A DNA stretch of 64,000 bases from Hartmannibacter diazotrophicus (GTDB lineage: Bacteria > Pseudomonadota > Alphaproteobacteria > Rhizobiales > Pleomorphomonadaceae): assembly GCF_900231165.1 (NCBI RefSeq), contig NZ_LT960614.1:248001-312000 (forward strand), given 5' to 3'. The stretch's first letter is position 1, and each line of letters starts with the position of its first letter. A program made the translations under genes and the position numbers. This document shows, piece after piece, positions 33,948 through 41,840 of the stretch. The notes under the pieces are model-generated. The model did no database searches, was not told where the DNA came from, and saw nothing but the letters and a program-made list of their open reading frames with translations.

Positions 33948-34388
33948 CTATTTCACAAAGCTGGCGGCGGCGCGCGAATGCAGCGCCAGCCGGTCGAGGC
34001 ATCCTTTCACGGCGCCATCGGCGGCCTCGCAGGCCAACACGTCGTTGAGCAGCACGCGGTCGATGTCGCCGCAGGCCATCCTGGAAACGGGAAAGATCTT
34101 TACCGCTGTTTTTTGCGCAGCAAGAGGTGCGAAATCGGCGGCAAGACGCCGGGCAACAATGCCCTGCCCGTCGAAGACGACAAGGTCGAGCTTGAGCGCC
34201 GAAAGCGGCTCGTCGAGGCCGTTCTGGATCACGAAGGTGGCCCGGCAATCATCCCCGGCGGCTTCGAGCTTGTTCATCTCCACCGAGATGCCGGGAACTG
34301 GCCCCTTGTCGGCTGGCGCGTCCTCCGCGCTGGCGGACTGGCAGATCGACGCAAATACCATCCCGGCCACTGTCAGTGCCTGTCTCAC
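33948..34388 (-). CDS. Exported protein of unknown function, first gene of the exbB-exbD-tonB operon
   Basis: A 146-residue protein with a signal peptide ([23 protein letters not shown]) and an immunoglobulin-like mature part: [36 protein letters not shown], with four mature cysteines (DDCRA, MACGD, LACEA, GCLDR). Similar proteins stand before exbB in many Rhizobiales, though no function is known to me. It starts with GTG at 34388 (GAGG just upstream), and ends 4 bases before exbB. An iron-responsive box lies at 34417-34431. It may be a periplasmic accessory of TonB-dependent uptake. Confidence 0.8.
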   Translation of the reverse strand: MRQALTVAGMVFASICQSASAEDAPADKGPVPGISVEMNKLEAAGDDCRATFVIQNGLDEPLSALKLDLVVFDGQGIVARRLAADFAPLAAQKTAVKIFPVSRMACGDIDRVLLNDVLACEAADGAVKGCLDRLALHSRAAASFVK

Positions 34389-34416
34389 TCGGTCCTCGCA
34401 TCATGTGACTTTAATA

Positions 34417-34431
34417 TGAGTTTTATAGTCA
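34417..34431. promoter_or_regulatory. Iron-responsive operator (RirA-type IRO box)
   Basis: TGA-N9-TCA with an A+T-rich centre (TGAGTTTTATAGTCA) matches the core of the rhizobial IRO box bound by RirA, and lies 29 bases before the first gene of the tonB operon. RirA represses iron uptake genes when iron is plentiful. The fit to TonB function makes it likely real. Confidence 0.65.
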
Positions 34432-34540
34432 GCTTTACGGAGGCCCGCAACGCCTCTCGCGACATCGCGTGCAGTCGGACGAAAGGCAGGAGCCTTTTCT
34501 GATGACGAATGGCGGAGGAGAAATTTACCCGCCTGGGAAG

Positions 34541-35365
34541 TCAGCTCAGGCAGTCGATGACGGCCCGAACGGCAGCGGCCCGGCGCATGTCGGAGTGGAC
34601 CACCAGCCAGATGTCGCGCGTGACGAGAGGCGTATCCTGCCCGATGCGGACAAGGCCTGCCGTTTCCATGAACTCGGGCAGGATGGCCACGCCTGCACCA
34701 GCGATCACAAGCGCGCGCTGAATCTCGGCCTGATCACTCAGGAAGCTGGAGGCACGGCCCGCCGCGATCCGCTCGAGTTCGGCCTGCTGCGGCGAGGTCG
34801 CCATGGCGCCGTCCGAGCCGATGAAGCGCCAGTCGGCTTCCGGTGTTTCGGCGACATAGGCCTGGCTGGCATAGAGCCGGAAGGGCATGTCGCCGATCTT
34901 CAGGATCGTCAGGTCGCCCCGGTCGGGTCGGCTGAGACGGATGGCGATATCGGCCTCGCGCCGCTCCAGCGATGCCGTCCGGGCTTCCCCGAGGAGGCGG
35001 ATGCAAAGCGCCGGATGGCGTCGTTGCAGGCCCGCCAGCTTCGGGGCAAGAACAGCGGTCGCATAGGCTGACGGGGCGCTGATCGTGATCGTGCCGGAAA
35101 GGTCCGACCGCGCGCCGCCGGCAAGCCGCTCGATCGCTCGCGTTTCCGTCGCCATTCGCTCGGCGATGGCGGCGATGCGTTCTCCCTCGGCGGTCAGCAC
35201 CAGCCGCCGTCCGCGCCGGTCGATGAGCTTGACGCCGAGCCTGTCCTCCAGCGACGCGATGCGCCGTGCGACGGTGGCGTGTTCGACGCCGAGGTCGCGC
35301 GCGGCTGCCGCAAGGCTGCCGCTTCCGGCAAAGGCGGAAAAATGGCGAAGATCGTCCCAGTCCAT
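34541..35365 (-). CDS. LysR-family transcriptional regulator
   Basis: A 274-residue LysR regulator: N-terminal helix-turn-helix (DWDDLRHFSAFAGSGSLAAAARDLGVEHATVARRIASLEDRLG) and a substrate-binding domain (about 88-270). It is divergent from a quinone oxidoreductase gene at 35461; a GTGA-N6-TCAC inverted repeat lies in the gap right at its start. It probably controls the oxidoreductase and the isochorismatase-like gene behind it, and itself. The inducer is unknown. Confidence 0.88.
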   Translation of the reverse strand: MDWDDLRHFSAFAGSGSLAAAARDLGVEHATVARRIASLEDRLGVKLIDRRGRRLVLTAEGERIAAIAERMATETRAIERLAGGARSDLSGTITISAPSAYATAVLAPKLAGLQRRHPALCIRLLGEARTASLERREADIAIRLSRPDRGDLTILKIGDMPFRLYASQAYVAETPEADWRFIGSDGAMATSPQQAELERIAAGRASSFLSDQAEIQRALVIAGAGVAILPEFMETAGLVRIGQDTPLVTRDIWLVVHSDMRRAAAVRAVIDCLS

Positions 35366-35367
35366 CT

Positions 35368-35381
35368 GTGAAATTTCTCAC
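35368..35381. promoter_or_regulatory. Inverted repeat in the LysR-oxidoreductase intergenic gap
   Basis: GTGA (35368-35371) and TCAC (35378-35381) flank six A+T-rich bases. Its place in the 95-base gap between divergent regulator and target is typical for a LysR operator, though LysR sites are usually T-N11-A. Confidence 0.4.
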
Positions 35382-35460
35382 ATTGAATGGGAAAGAAAAG
35401 GGAATTTTTTATCAGACGCGCTCGACCTATCTCTGCCTTGCAACGAAAGCGAGGAACCCG

Positions 35461-36429
35461 ATGGACAAGGCCATCAGACTAAGCGAACCGGGCGGTGTCG
35501 ATCGCCTGACACTCATCGACTGGCCGGCGCAGGAGCCCGGCCCCGGCGAGGTCCGGCTTCGGCATGAGGCTGTCGGCGTCAATTTCATCGATGTCTATCA
35601 TCGCACGGGGCTTTATCCCCTTCCGGAGCCGCGCATTCCCGGCGTTGAGGGTGCGGGGATCATCGAAGCCGTGGGTGAGGGCGTCGAGGGCCTCACCGTC
35701 GGCGTTCGCGTCGCCTATGCCGGAGCGCCGGGCGCCTATGCCGCGACGCGCCTGCTGCCGGCCTGGCGAGCGATCCCGCTGACCGAAGGCATCCCGGCAC
35801 CCGAAGCGGCGGTCTTGCTGCTGCGCGGCCTCACCGTCCACATGCTGCTGACACGCACCTGTCAGGTTCGGGAAGGAACGGCGCTCCTCGTCCTCGCGGC
35901 GGCCGGCGGTCTCGGAAGCCTGCTGACGCGGTGGGCGAAACACCTCGGCGCGACCGTCATCGGCACGGTCGGCTCTAAGGAAAAGGCGGAGGTCGCGCGG
36001 GCTCATGGCGCCGACCACGTGATCGTCGGCCGCGATGCCGATATCGCCGCTGAGGTCATGCGCCTGACGGATGGCGTCGGCGTCGACTTTGCCGTCGACG
36101 GGATCGGCGGCGACCAACTCCTGAAGACCTTTGCCTGCGTGCGGCGCTTCGGCACCGTTGCAAGCATCGGCCAGACGGCGGGGCCGATCCCGCCCGTGCC
36201 CGTCGAGGCGATCGGCCCGCTGCGCTCGCTCGTCTTCGCGCGCCCTAGCGTCATGGCCTATTCCACCGAGCGCGACGTCTATCCCGGCGCGGCCCGGGAG
36301 GTGATCGAGATGGCGCGGCGGGGCATCGGCCCTGCCGTCGGACAAAGCTATCCGCTTGAGGATGCCGGCAAGGCCCAGGCCGATCTTGAAGCCGGCCGCA
36401 CCGTCGGCAGCCCCATCCTCATTCCCTGA
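35461..36429 (+). CDS. Zinc-independent quinone oxidoreductase (NADPH, QOR family)
   Basis: A 322-residue medium-chain reductase: GroES-like N-terminal half (EVRLRHEAVGVNFIDVYHRTGLYP), then an NADPH Rossmann domain (VLAAAGGLGSLLTRWAKHLGATVIGTVGSKEK). Zinc-binding residues of alcohol dehydrogenases are missing, as in quinone oxidoreductases. The start ATG at 35461 is preceded by GAGGAA; the longer frame overlaps the LysR gene and is rejected. An isochorismatase-like gene follows 29 bases later on the same strand. Confidence 0.88.
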   Translation: MDKAIRLSEPGGVDRLTLIDWPAQEPGPGEVRLRHEAVGVNFIDVYHRTGLYPLPEPRIPGVEGAGIIEAVGEGVEGLTVGVRVAYAGAPGAYAATRLLPAWRAIPLTEGIPAPEAAVLLLRGLTVHMLLTRTCQVREGTALLVLAAAGGLGSLLTRWAKHLGATVIGTVGSKEKAEVARAHGADHVIVGRDADIAAEVMRLTDGVGVDFAVDGIGGDQLLKTFACVRRFGTVASIGQTAGPIPPVPVEAIGPLRSLVFARPSVMAYSTERDVYPGAAREVIEMARRGIGPAVGQSYPLEDAGKAQADLEAGRTVGSPILIP

Positions 36430-36458
36430 GCCAATCTTCGCGAATTAGGAGGATCGCC

Positions 36459-37049
36459 ATGACCCCGCAGACGCTGTTCCAGTTGACGGGCCGGGCGCCC
36501 GAACCGCCGCGCCTTGCCGATGCGACGCTCGTGCTCATCGACTACCAGAACGAATACCTCGAAGGACCACTGAGGCTCCATGGCGTGGAGGCGGCGGTCG
36601 AGAAGGCGGCGCGGCTGCTCGATGCCGCGCGCAAGGCGGGGACGCGGATCGTTCATGTCGCCCATCGCGGATCGCCCGGCGGCCTCTTCGATCGGACGGC
36701 CGGGCGCGGCGCGATCGTCGACCGTCTGGCGCCCTTGGCAACGGAACCGGTCGTTGAAAAGGTGAGGCCCAACAGCTTCTCGGGCACCGACCTTTCCGAG
36801 CGGATTGTCGAGGGCTCTCCGCTCATTATTGCCGGCCTGATGACGCATCATTGCGTCTCGTCGACCGTCCGTGCCGCGCTCGATCTCGGCTACGGGATCA
36901 CCGTTGCAGGCGATGCCTGCGCGACGCGCAACCTGCCGCTGGAGGGGAGCATCGTCCCGGCCGAAACGCTGCATCGGGCGGAACTGGCGGCGCTTGCCGA
37001 CCGCCATGCGCTGGTGACGGATGTCGAAACGCTGACCGGCGGGGCATAA
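36459..37049 (+). CDS. Isochorismatase-like cysteine hydrolase
   Basis: A 196-residue cysteine hydrolase with the full triad: Asp in LIDYQNEY (about 28), Lys in VEKVRPNSF (about 102) and Cys in THHCVSSTVR (about 134). Family members include nicotinamidase, isochorismatase and maleamate amidohydrolase (NicF). It follows the quinone oxidoreductase with GGAGG ahead of its ATG. A NicF-like role for the pyridine pathway is conceivable but it lies 21 kb away under a different promoter; nothing in the sequence picks the substrate. Confidence 0.87.
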   Translation: MTPQTLFQLTGRAPEPPRLADATLVLIDYQNEYLEGPLRLHGVEAAVEKAARLLDAARKAGTRIVHVAHRGSPGGLFDRTAGRGAIVDRLAPLATEPVVEKVRPNSFSGTDLSERIVEGSPLIIAGLMTHHCVSSTVRAALDLGYGITVAGDACATRNLPLEGSIVPAETLHRAELAALADRHALVTDVETLTGGA

Positions 37050-37079
37050 CCCCGCCGGAATGGTCGATCGTGCCTTGGA

Positions 37080-37973
37080 TCAGGCCGCCTTGGCGAAGGC
37101 CGCCTTGTTCGCGGCGAGGAAGGCCTTGAGCGTCATCGGCGCCGTGCCGGTGAGCTCCTCCACCGCGTCGGTCTGGATGTTCATCTTGCCCTCGCGCGTG
37201 TTGGCGTCGAAGGAGGTCCAGAGCGGGGCCATGAAGTCCGGCACGCCTGCCGCGATCATGCCCTGCGTCAGTTGCTCGTCGCTGACCTGAACGACGGCGA
37301 TCGGGCGCTCGAACACCTCGCTGACGATCGCCGCGATCTCGGAAACCGTCAGGCTCTCGGGGCCGGTGATGTCATAGGTCCTGGCCGTGGTGTCAGAAGA
37401 GGCGAGGGCGGTGGCGGCGGCGCGGGCGCAATCCTCGCGCGACACGTTGGCGATCCGTCCTTCACCGGCGGACGTGAACCACTGCCCCGACGCCAGCACC
37501 GGCGGCAGCGGCAAGAACATGTTGTCCATGTACCAGCTGTTGCGCAGAAGTGTGTAGGAGAGGCCGGAGGCCTTGATCGCCTGTTCCGTGCCGAGATGGT
37601 CGGGCGCGAAGGGGATGAGGGAATCGTCCGGATTCGGCATCGACGTATAGACGATATGCTTCACGCCGGCCGCCTTGGCGGCGGCAACGGCAGCTTCATG
37701 CTGGGCGAGACGCCGGCCTGGCTTGTCCAGAGCGTCGGTGGAAATCAGCAGCAGGCGGCCGACGCCGGCAAAGGCCGCAGACAGCGATGCGGCATCTTCG
37801 AAATCGGCGGCCACCACCTTGATGCCCTTGGCGGCAAGATCGGAAAGCTTCGCCGGATCGCGTGTCGCCGCGACGATGCGGCCGGGCGCAACGCCGTTGC
37901 TCTCGAGGAGATGGGCGATGACGCGGCGGCCGAGATGGCCGGAAGCGCCGGTGACGAGCAGGGTATCGGACAT
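37080..37973 (-). CDS. NmrA-like NAD(P)H:quinone oxidoreductase (QorB/YtfG type)
   Basis: A 297-residue atypical short-chain reductase of the NmrA/QorB type. Motif GASGHLG at residues 9-15 binds NADP; the HIVYTSM and LLRNSWYMDNM segments are typical of YtfG/QorB. It ends 30 bases past the isochorismatase gene, convergent with it. An HxlR-type regulator is divergent from it, the same pairing as E. coli ytfG-ytfH, which points to a quinone or electrophile stress response. Confidence 0.88.
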   Translation of the reverse strand: MSDTLLVTGASGHLGRRVIAHLLESNGVAPGRIVAATRDPAKLSDLAAKGIKVVAADFEDAASLSAAFAGVGRLLLISTDALDKPGRRLAQHEAAVAAAKAAGVKHIVYTSMPNPDDSLIPFAPDHLGTEQAIKASGLSYTLLRNSWYMDNMFLPLPPVLASGQWFTSAGEGRIANVSREDCARAAATALASSDTTARTYDITGPESLTVSEIAAIVSEVFERPIAVVQVSDEQLTQGMIAAGVPDFMAPLWTSFDANTREGKMNIQTDAVEELTGTAPMTLKAFLAANKAAFAKAA

Positions 37974-38083
37974 CGTTCGGTTCCTTCTTTCTGAAGCGGT
38001 GCGGCTCCATGCGAGACACCCGCTAGCCGGCTCCGCACGGATGGGGAGCCCTGATCAAGAGTGCCCAGTGCATTCGGATTTGA

Positions 38084-38116
38084 CTGGTTGTCTCTTTCAG
38101 TAACCAGGGCTAAAAT
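38084..38116 (+). promoter_or_regulatory. Promoter and inverted-repeat operator of the HxlR gene
   Basis: CTGGTT (38084-38089) and AACCAG (38102-38107) form an inverted repeat with 12 bases between. TTGTCT (38088-38093) and TAAAAT (38111-38116), 17 bases apart, form a promoter that the repeat overlaps. It lies in the 206-base gap between qorB-like and hxlR-like genes, so autoregulation is likely. Confidence 0.5.
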
Positions 38117-38179
38117 AGGAACCAAGGACTGTAAAGTACGCAGTTTGAAGACCCTTAGGCACCTGGAAGGAACCACCCC

Positions 38180-38605
38180 ATGGCAGGCGAGAAGGCCGAG
38201 GCAGGAACAGAGTCCGGCGCGGACACGAACTTTCAGAAGATGTTTGCGTCCGGCGACTTCAACGCCGCGAATTGCCCGATCCGCGACGTTCTCGACCAGC
38301 TTGGCGACAAGTGGAGCACGCTCCTGATCATGCTGCTCGGCGGAAAGCCGCATCGATTCGGGGAATTGCGCCGTCAGATCCCGGATATCTCGCAGCGCAT
38401 GCTGACCCAGACGCTGCGCGATCTGCAGCGCGACGGTCTCGTCCACCGTGAGGTTTTCCCGACGGTGCCGCCGAGCGTCGAATACAGCCTGACGCCGCTC
38501 GGCGCCTCGCTCATCGGCCCGCTCTCCGGCCTCATCGACTGGGCAGCGGCCCATCACGGCGCGATCCGCGAGGCGCGCGAAGTCTACGCCTCCGAGGCGG
38601 CGTGA
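38180..38605 (+). CDS. HxlR-family transcriptional regulator (YtfH/QorR-like)
   Basis: A 141-residue winged-helix regulator of the HxlR type. The core reads [52 protein letters not shown] and EYSLTPLG. Cys32, ahead of the DNA-binding domain, is at the place of the redox-sensing Cys of related quinone and aldehyde sensors. It is divergent from the quinone reductase gene at 37973 and is its likely repressor. Confidence 0.88.
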   Translation: MAGEKAEAGTESGADTNFQKMFASGDFNAANCPIRDVLDQLGDKWSTLLIMLLGGKPHRFGELRRQIPDISQRMLTQTLRDLQRDGLVHREVFPTVPPSVEYSLTPLGASLIGPLSGLIDWAAAHHGAIREAREVYASEAA

Positions 38606-38706
38606 GGCTTGGGACCTCGGGCGGGCTGATGGACGCGCTGCCGACTTCGCGGCGCCCCCTCTGGAGCGAAGCGATCGCAGATCGCGGCAGCGCGAAGAGA
38701 AGAAGA

Positions 38707-38793
38707 TGGTGCGGGCGGTCGGACTCGAACCGACACTCTGTCACCAGAACCGGATTTTGAGTCCGGCGCGTCTACCGATTCCGCCACGCCCGC
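38707..38793 (-). tRNA. tRNA-Leu (anticodon CAA)
   Basis: 87 bases including an encoded CCA. The acceptor stem GCGGGCG/CGCCCGC, the D-arm with AATCGGTAGACGC, anticodon loop CTCAAAA on a CCGGA/TCCGG stem, a long class-II variable arm, and T-loop GGTTCGAGTCC are all present. The anticodon reads CAA, decoding UUG. Confidence 0.97.
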
Positions 38794-39121
38794 ATCTGGT
38801 GTGCGATCGGGCCCGGCGAAAGGGGCCGTCGCAAGGTTGCCCGAAGGGCAATTCGCGCGGGACTATACTGGCTTCCCCGGGGGCGTCAACCGCTGAAATC
38901 AAAGCCTGAAACCGGCCTGTCGGGCCGAGGCCCGGTCTCCTGTCGCAAGGAGCCTGTTGCAGGCCAGTCCGGCGCTTCCCCTGCGAGCGTCGTTCCCCGC
39001 GGTCTCGATGCCTTTTGTCTAAAATGCCCGGCTTTAAGCCGCATTTAATCTTCAAGGCGCAAGGATCCGGCAAAGGTGCCGTTCTTTCGGTGCCGACCGT
39101 TTCCCTGCAGCCAGATTGCCC
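38794..39121. other. Gap between tRNA-Leu and hybrid kinase gene
   Basis: About 330 bases with no gene visible. It would hold the tRNA promoter on its left and the kinase promoter on its right; the only clear element is the CtrA-type box at 39034-39048. Confidence 0.5.
39034..39048. promoter_or_regulatory. CtrA-type binding site upstream of hybrid kinase
   Basis: TTAA (39034-39037), seven bases, TTAA (39045-39048). The alphaproteobacterial cell-cycle regulator CtrA binds TTAA-N7-TTAAC; here the last base is T instead of C. It lies 73 bases before the kinase start. Confidence 0.55.
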
Positions 39122-40381
39122 ATGCCGCCGACCGATTCCGTTCCCGCTGAAGACGTTGCCGCCGTCGGCCACGAGATTCGCAATCCCGTATCGGCCATGC
39201 AGGTGCTGGCCGGGCTGCTGGCCGCAAAGCTGCCCGACGATCCGGAGGCCGAACGGCTGTCGGCCCTGATGACGCTCGCCGCCGACCATGCCCTGACGAT
39301 GGCCGACGATCTGGTGGCCCTTTCGGCCGGCGACGCGGCAAGGGCGGTGACGGCAAGCCGCTTCGATCCGCAGGCTCTGCTGCGGGAACTCGCCGACCTT
39401 CATTCGCCCCTGCTGGCGCAAGGCGCCGGGCGCATTGGCGTCATCGTTGGCGACGGCGTTCCCGAGAGTTTTTCCAGCGATCCCCGGCGCATCCGGCAGG
39501 TGCTGTTCAATCTTCTGCAGAATGCCATCCGTCACTCGGGGCAGGGCGGAACGGAGCTGTGGCTGACGGTGGAGGACGACCGCCTCTGTTTCAGTGTCCT
39601 CGATCGGGGGCCGAAGCAACGGCCTGCAGGCAACGCGGCAGTCGATGCCGTGGCGGCCCAGCCCGGAGCCGGCATTGGTCTGCGGATTTGCCGTCATCTG
39701 GCGAAACTCCTCGGCGGTGACCTCGCGCTGACGCCGCGGGAGGGCGGAGGCATGAGGGCCGATCTGGCCGTGCCGCCTCTGGCGGAAAAGAAAACGCGGC
39801 GAAAAGGGCGGCATGCTGCGCCGGTCGCTTCGGCCGCATCTGCGCGTTCACCCTCCCCAGACACCGAACGCGTCGGGACACAGGCGCGCAGGCGCGGCGA
39901 CGATCGGTCGGATGCGGTCCCCGCAGACATGGGCGGCGCGCAGCGGAAAGGCGACAGGACCATGGTGATGAATCGCACGCAATCGGCAGGCCGGCGGCCC
40001 TTCGCCGGCATGGTGGCACTGGTGGTCGACGACAGTCCCATCGCGCTGGCGCTGATGAGCAGCCTGCTGGAGACCTTCGGCTTCGAGGTCGTCACCGCGG
40101 CGTCGGGCGGCGAGGCGGCCAATCTTGCCGAAAAAGTCGTGCCGGACATCGTGTTCGTGGACTGGATTCTCGGCGGCGAGAGCGGTGCCGATGTGGTGAT
40201 GCGGCTCAAGGCCCGCCTCGGCGCGGATGTCCCGCCGGTGATCTGCATCACGGGGCAATCCGGTCTTTCGCAGCAGAAGGCCTTCGCCGCTATCCTGCAG
40301 AAGCCCTACAGCCCGCGCGAGATTTTCGTGATGCTGGAGCGCGTGCTGTTACCCGGCGAAATGGCAATGCCGAAAAGCTAG
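39122..40381 (+). CDS. Soluble hybrid histidine kinase with C-terminal receiver domain
   Basis: A 419-residue protein with no membrane helix. Residues about 12-75 form a dimerisation domain with the phospho-acceptor in GHEIRNPVS; about 110-220 the ATP-binding domain (NLLQNAIRHSG, then GIGLRICRHLAKLLGG); an Arg/Ala-rich linker of about 70 residues; and a receiver domain (about 295-415) with acidic pair VVDDSP, phospho-Asp in FVDWILGG and Lys in LQKPYSP. There is no input domain, so it may take signals from a partner protein. I use the ATG at 39122; a TTG two codons earlier is possible. A CtrA-type box is upstream. Confidence 0.87.
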   Translation: MPPTDSVPAEDVAAVGHEIRNPVSAMQVLAGLLAAKLPDDPEAERLSALMTLAADHALTMADDLVALSAGDAARAVTASRFDPQALLRELADLHSPLLAQGAGRIGVIVGDGVPESFSSDPRRIRQVLFNLLQNAIRHSGQGGTELWLTVEDDRLCFSVLDRGPKQRPAGNAAVDAVAAQPGAGIGLRICRHLAKLLGGDLALTPREGGGMRADLAVPPLAEKKTRRKGRHAAPVASAASARSPSPDTERVGTQARRRGDDRSDAVPADMGGAQRKGDRTMVMNRTQSAGRRPFAGMVALVVDDSPIALALMSSLLETFGFEVVTAASGGEAANLAEKVVPDIVFVDWILGGESGADVVMRLKARLGADVPPVICITGQSGLSQQKAFAAILQKPYSPREIFVMLERVLLPGEMAMPKS

Positions 40382-40382
40382 A

Positions 40383-40448
40383 GCAAATCCAGGAAAAGCA
40401 TGCCCTCGCGAAGGCGAGGGTGGGAACCGGTTTTCCGCCCGGATTTGC
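40383..40448. repeat. Nested palindromic intergenic repeat (copy 1)
   Basis: GCAAATCC (40383-40390) pairs with GGATTTGC (40441-40448), GGAAAA with TTTTCC inside, and CCCTCGC/GCGAGGG at the core. The central part (40393-40430) has the same layout as 55208-55245: GAAAAGC, a variable CCC-GCG-AGGCG-GGG palindrome, then TGGGAACCGG. This is a dispersed REP-like family. A second inverted repeat with AGCATT/AATGCT ends follows up to about 40503. Confidence 0.7.
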
Positions 40449-40558
40449 GTGGAGACAAAGACCTAAAGCATTTTCGTGGCTCCGGTTTGAACGGAATGCT
40501 CCAGGCCGGCCATCGGCGGCCCCGGATCCGGAGCGTCTGTAAACTCCCGCAGTCCTCG

Positions 40559-41611
40559 TCAGGGCGACATCGGAAAACCGACGACTGCCATGCCGTCCCG
40601 AAGCTCCATCCTGAGGCCATGGCGCCGGAACGTCTCGTGCATGATGTCGAAATAGGTCTGGCTGACGCTTCGGTCGGGATCATCCATTTCCATTCGCCGG
40701 ATGGTCGATCCCGAGATGCCGCTGACGTCGGCAAGATCGGACACCGACCAGCCAAGCATGGCGCGGGCGGCCCTGATCTGTGCCGGGTGCAGCCTGTGCT
40801 CGCCGCTGCCCTCTTCGCCAGCGGGCACGTGATCCTGCAAGGCGCGCGCGTCGGATCCCTGTCTGCGAAAGACGCCGATCCATTCGGCAATGCCGCCCTT
40901 CCTGTCTTCAAGCGGCGTGAAACGCCCGGTCACCGCTACGCCTTCATCGTCGGACGAGCGGACACGAAAGCCAATCTCAAAGGGCTCCGGTCTGCGCAGC
41001 GATGTCATCCAGACCTTCATCGCCTGCACGCGGTCTTCGGGAACAAGAGCGTTCAGCCAGCCCATCTGCTGGACATCCGCGACCGATTGGCCGGTGAGGG
41101 GCAGCCAGCCGTGCTGGCTGACGATCGAGCCCTGGCGATCCGTGATCCAGACGGCCGCGCCAAGGATGTCCGAGGCGAGGTCGAGGTGGCGGCCGGCGAG
41201 CTTCAACGAATCGGAGAGAATCTTGCGGTCGGTGATGTCGATGACGACGCCGATGACCTGATGCGGCATCTCGTCGGCGCCGAGATGGATTTCTGCATGG
41301 CCCTGGAGCCAGCGCAGCGAGCCGTCGCGCCGCATGATCCGGAACTGCCGATCGAAGATCGTGCTGCCGTCCGCCCGCACCAGAGGCCCGGTGATGTCGA
41401 GGTGGTCGTCCGGGTGGATGATGCTCTCGTAGGCAGAGAAGGACGGCTTGGTTTCCTGCGGATCCAACCCGATCAGCCTGTAGAGGCCCGTCGACCAGTG
41501 AAGTTCCGTCGCCGTCAGATCCCAGATCCATGTTCCGATCTTCGTCTTCTCCTCGATGAAGCGAAGCATCTGGTAAGAAGACCAACGGGACCTGTTCTTC
41601 AGCGCCTTCAT
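40559..41611 (-). CDS. PAS-PAS sensor protein with C-terminal XRE-type helix-turn-helix
   Basis: A 350-residue cytoplasmic regulator. Residues about 20-130 form a PAS domain of the PAS_3 type with a PAC tail (WRLQGHAEIH ... GVVIDITDRK pattern), about 140-255 a second, more diverged PAS, and about 275-340 a Cro/CI-type helix-turn-helix (RAARAMLGWSVSDLADVSGISGSTIRRME). Combining PAS input with an XRE output is uncommon. It is divergent from a PAS-containing chemoreceptor gene, with 229 bases between, and may sense the same kind of signal, such as redox or a flavin-bound state. Target genes are unknown. Confidence 0.83.
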   Translation of the reverse strand: MKALKNRSRWSSYQMLRFIEEKTKIGTWIWDLTATELHWSTGLYRLIGLDPQETKPSFSAYESIIHPDDHLDITGPLVRADGSTIFDRQFRIMRRDGSLRWLQGHAEIHLGADEMPHQVIGVVIDITDRKILSDSLKLAGRHLDLASDILGAAVWITDRQGSIVSQHGWLPLTGQSVADVQQMGWLNALVPEDRVQAMKVWMTSLRRPEPFEIGFRVRSSDDEGVAVTGRFTPLEDRKGGIAEWIGVFRRQGSDARALQDHVPAGEEGSGEHRLHPAQIRAARAMLGWSVSDLADVSGISGSTIRRMEMDDPDRSVSQTYFDIMHETFRRHGLRMELRDGMAVVGFPMSP

Positions 41612-41840
41612 AGGTATAACAACTTATATTTTGCAGAAGTTCATTGAATTGTCGAAATTTTACTCCGGAAACGATGTGCCCGTCGATGAAAATCATCCTC
41701 AAGGATCAAATTTTGATCCAGAAATGCACCGCTGTCGTGCATACAGTTCAACGGACGGAAAGCCGCCTGCAGCATAATGTCGGATCAGCAAGGCAGGGCC
41801 TCGTTGGCCGGCACACATCATACGCGCAGGGGGATTTCCT

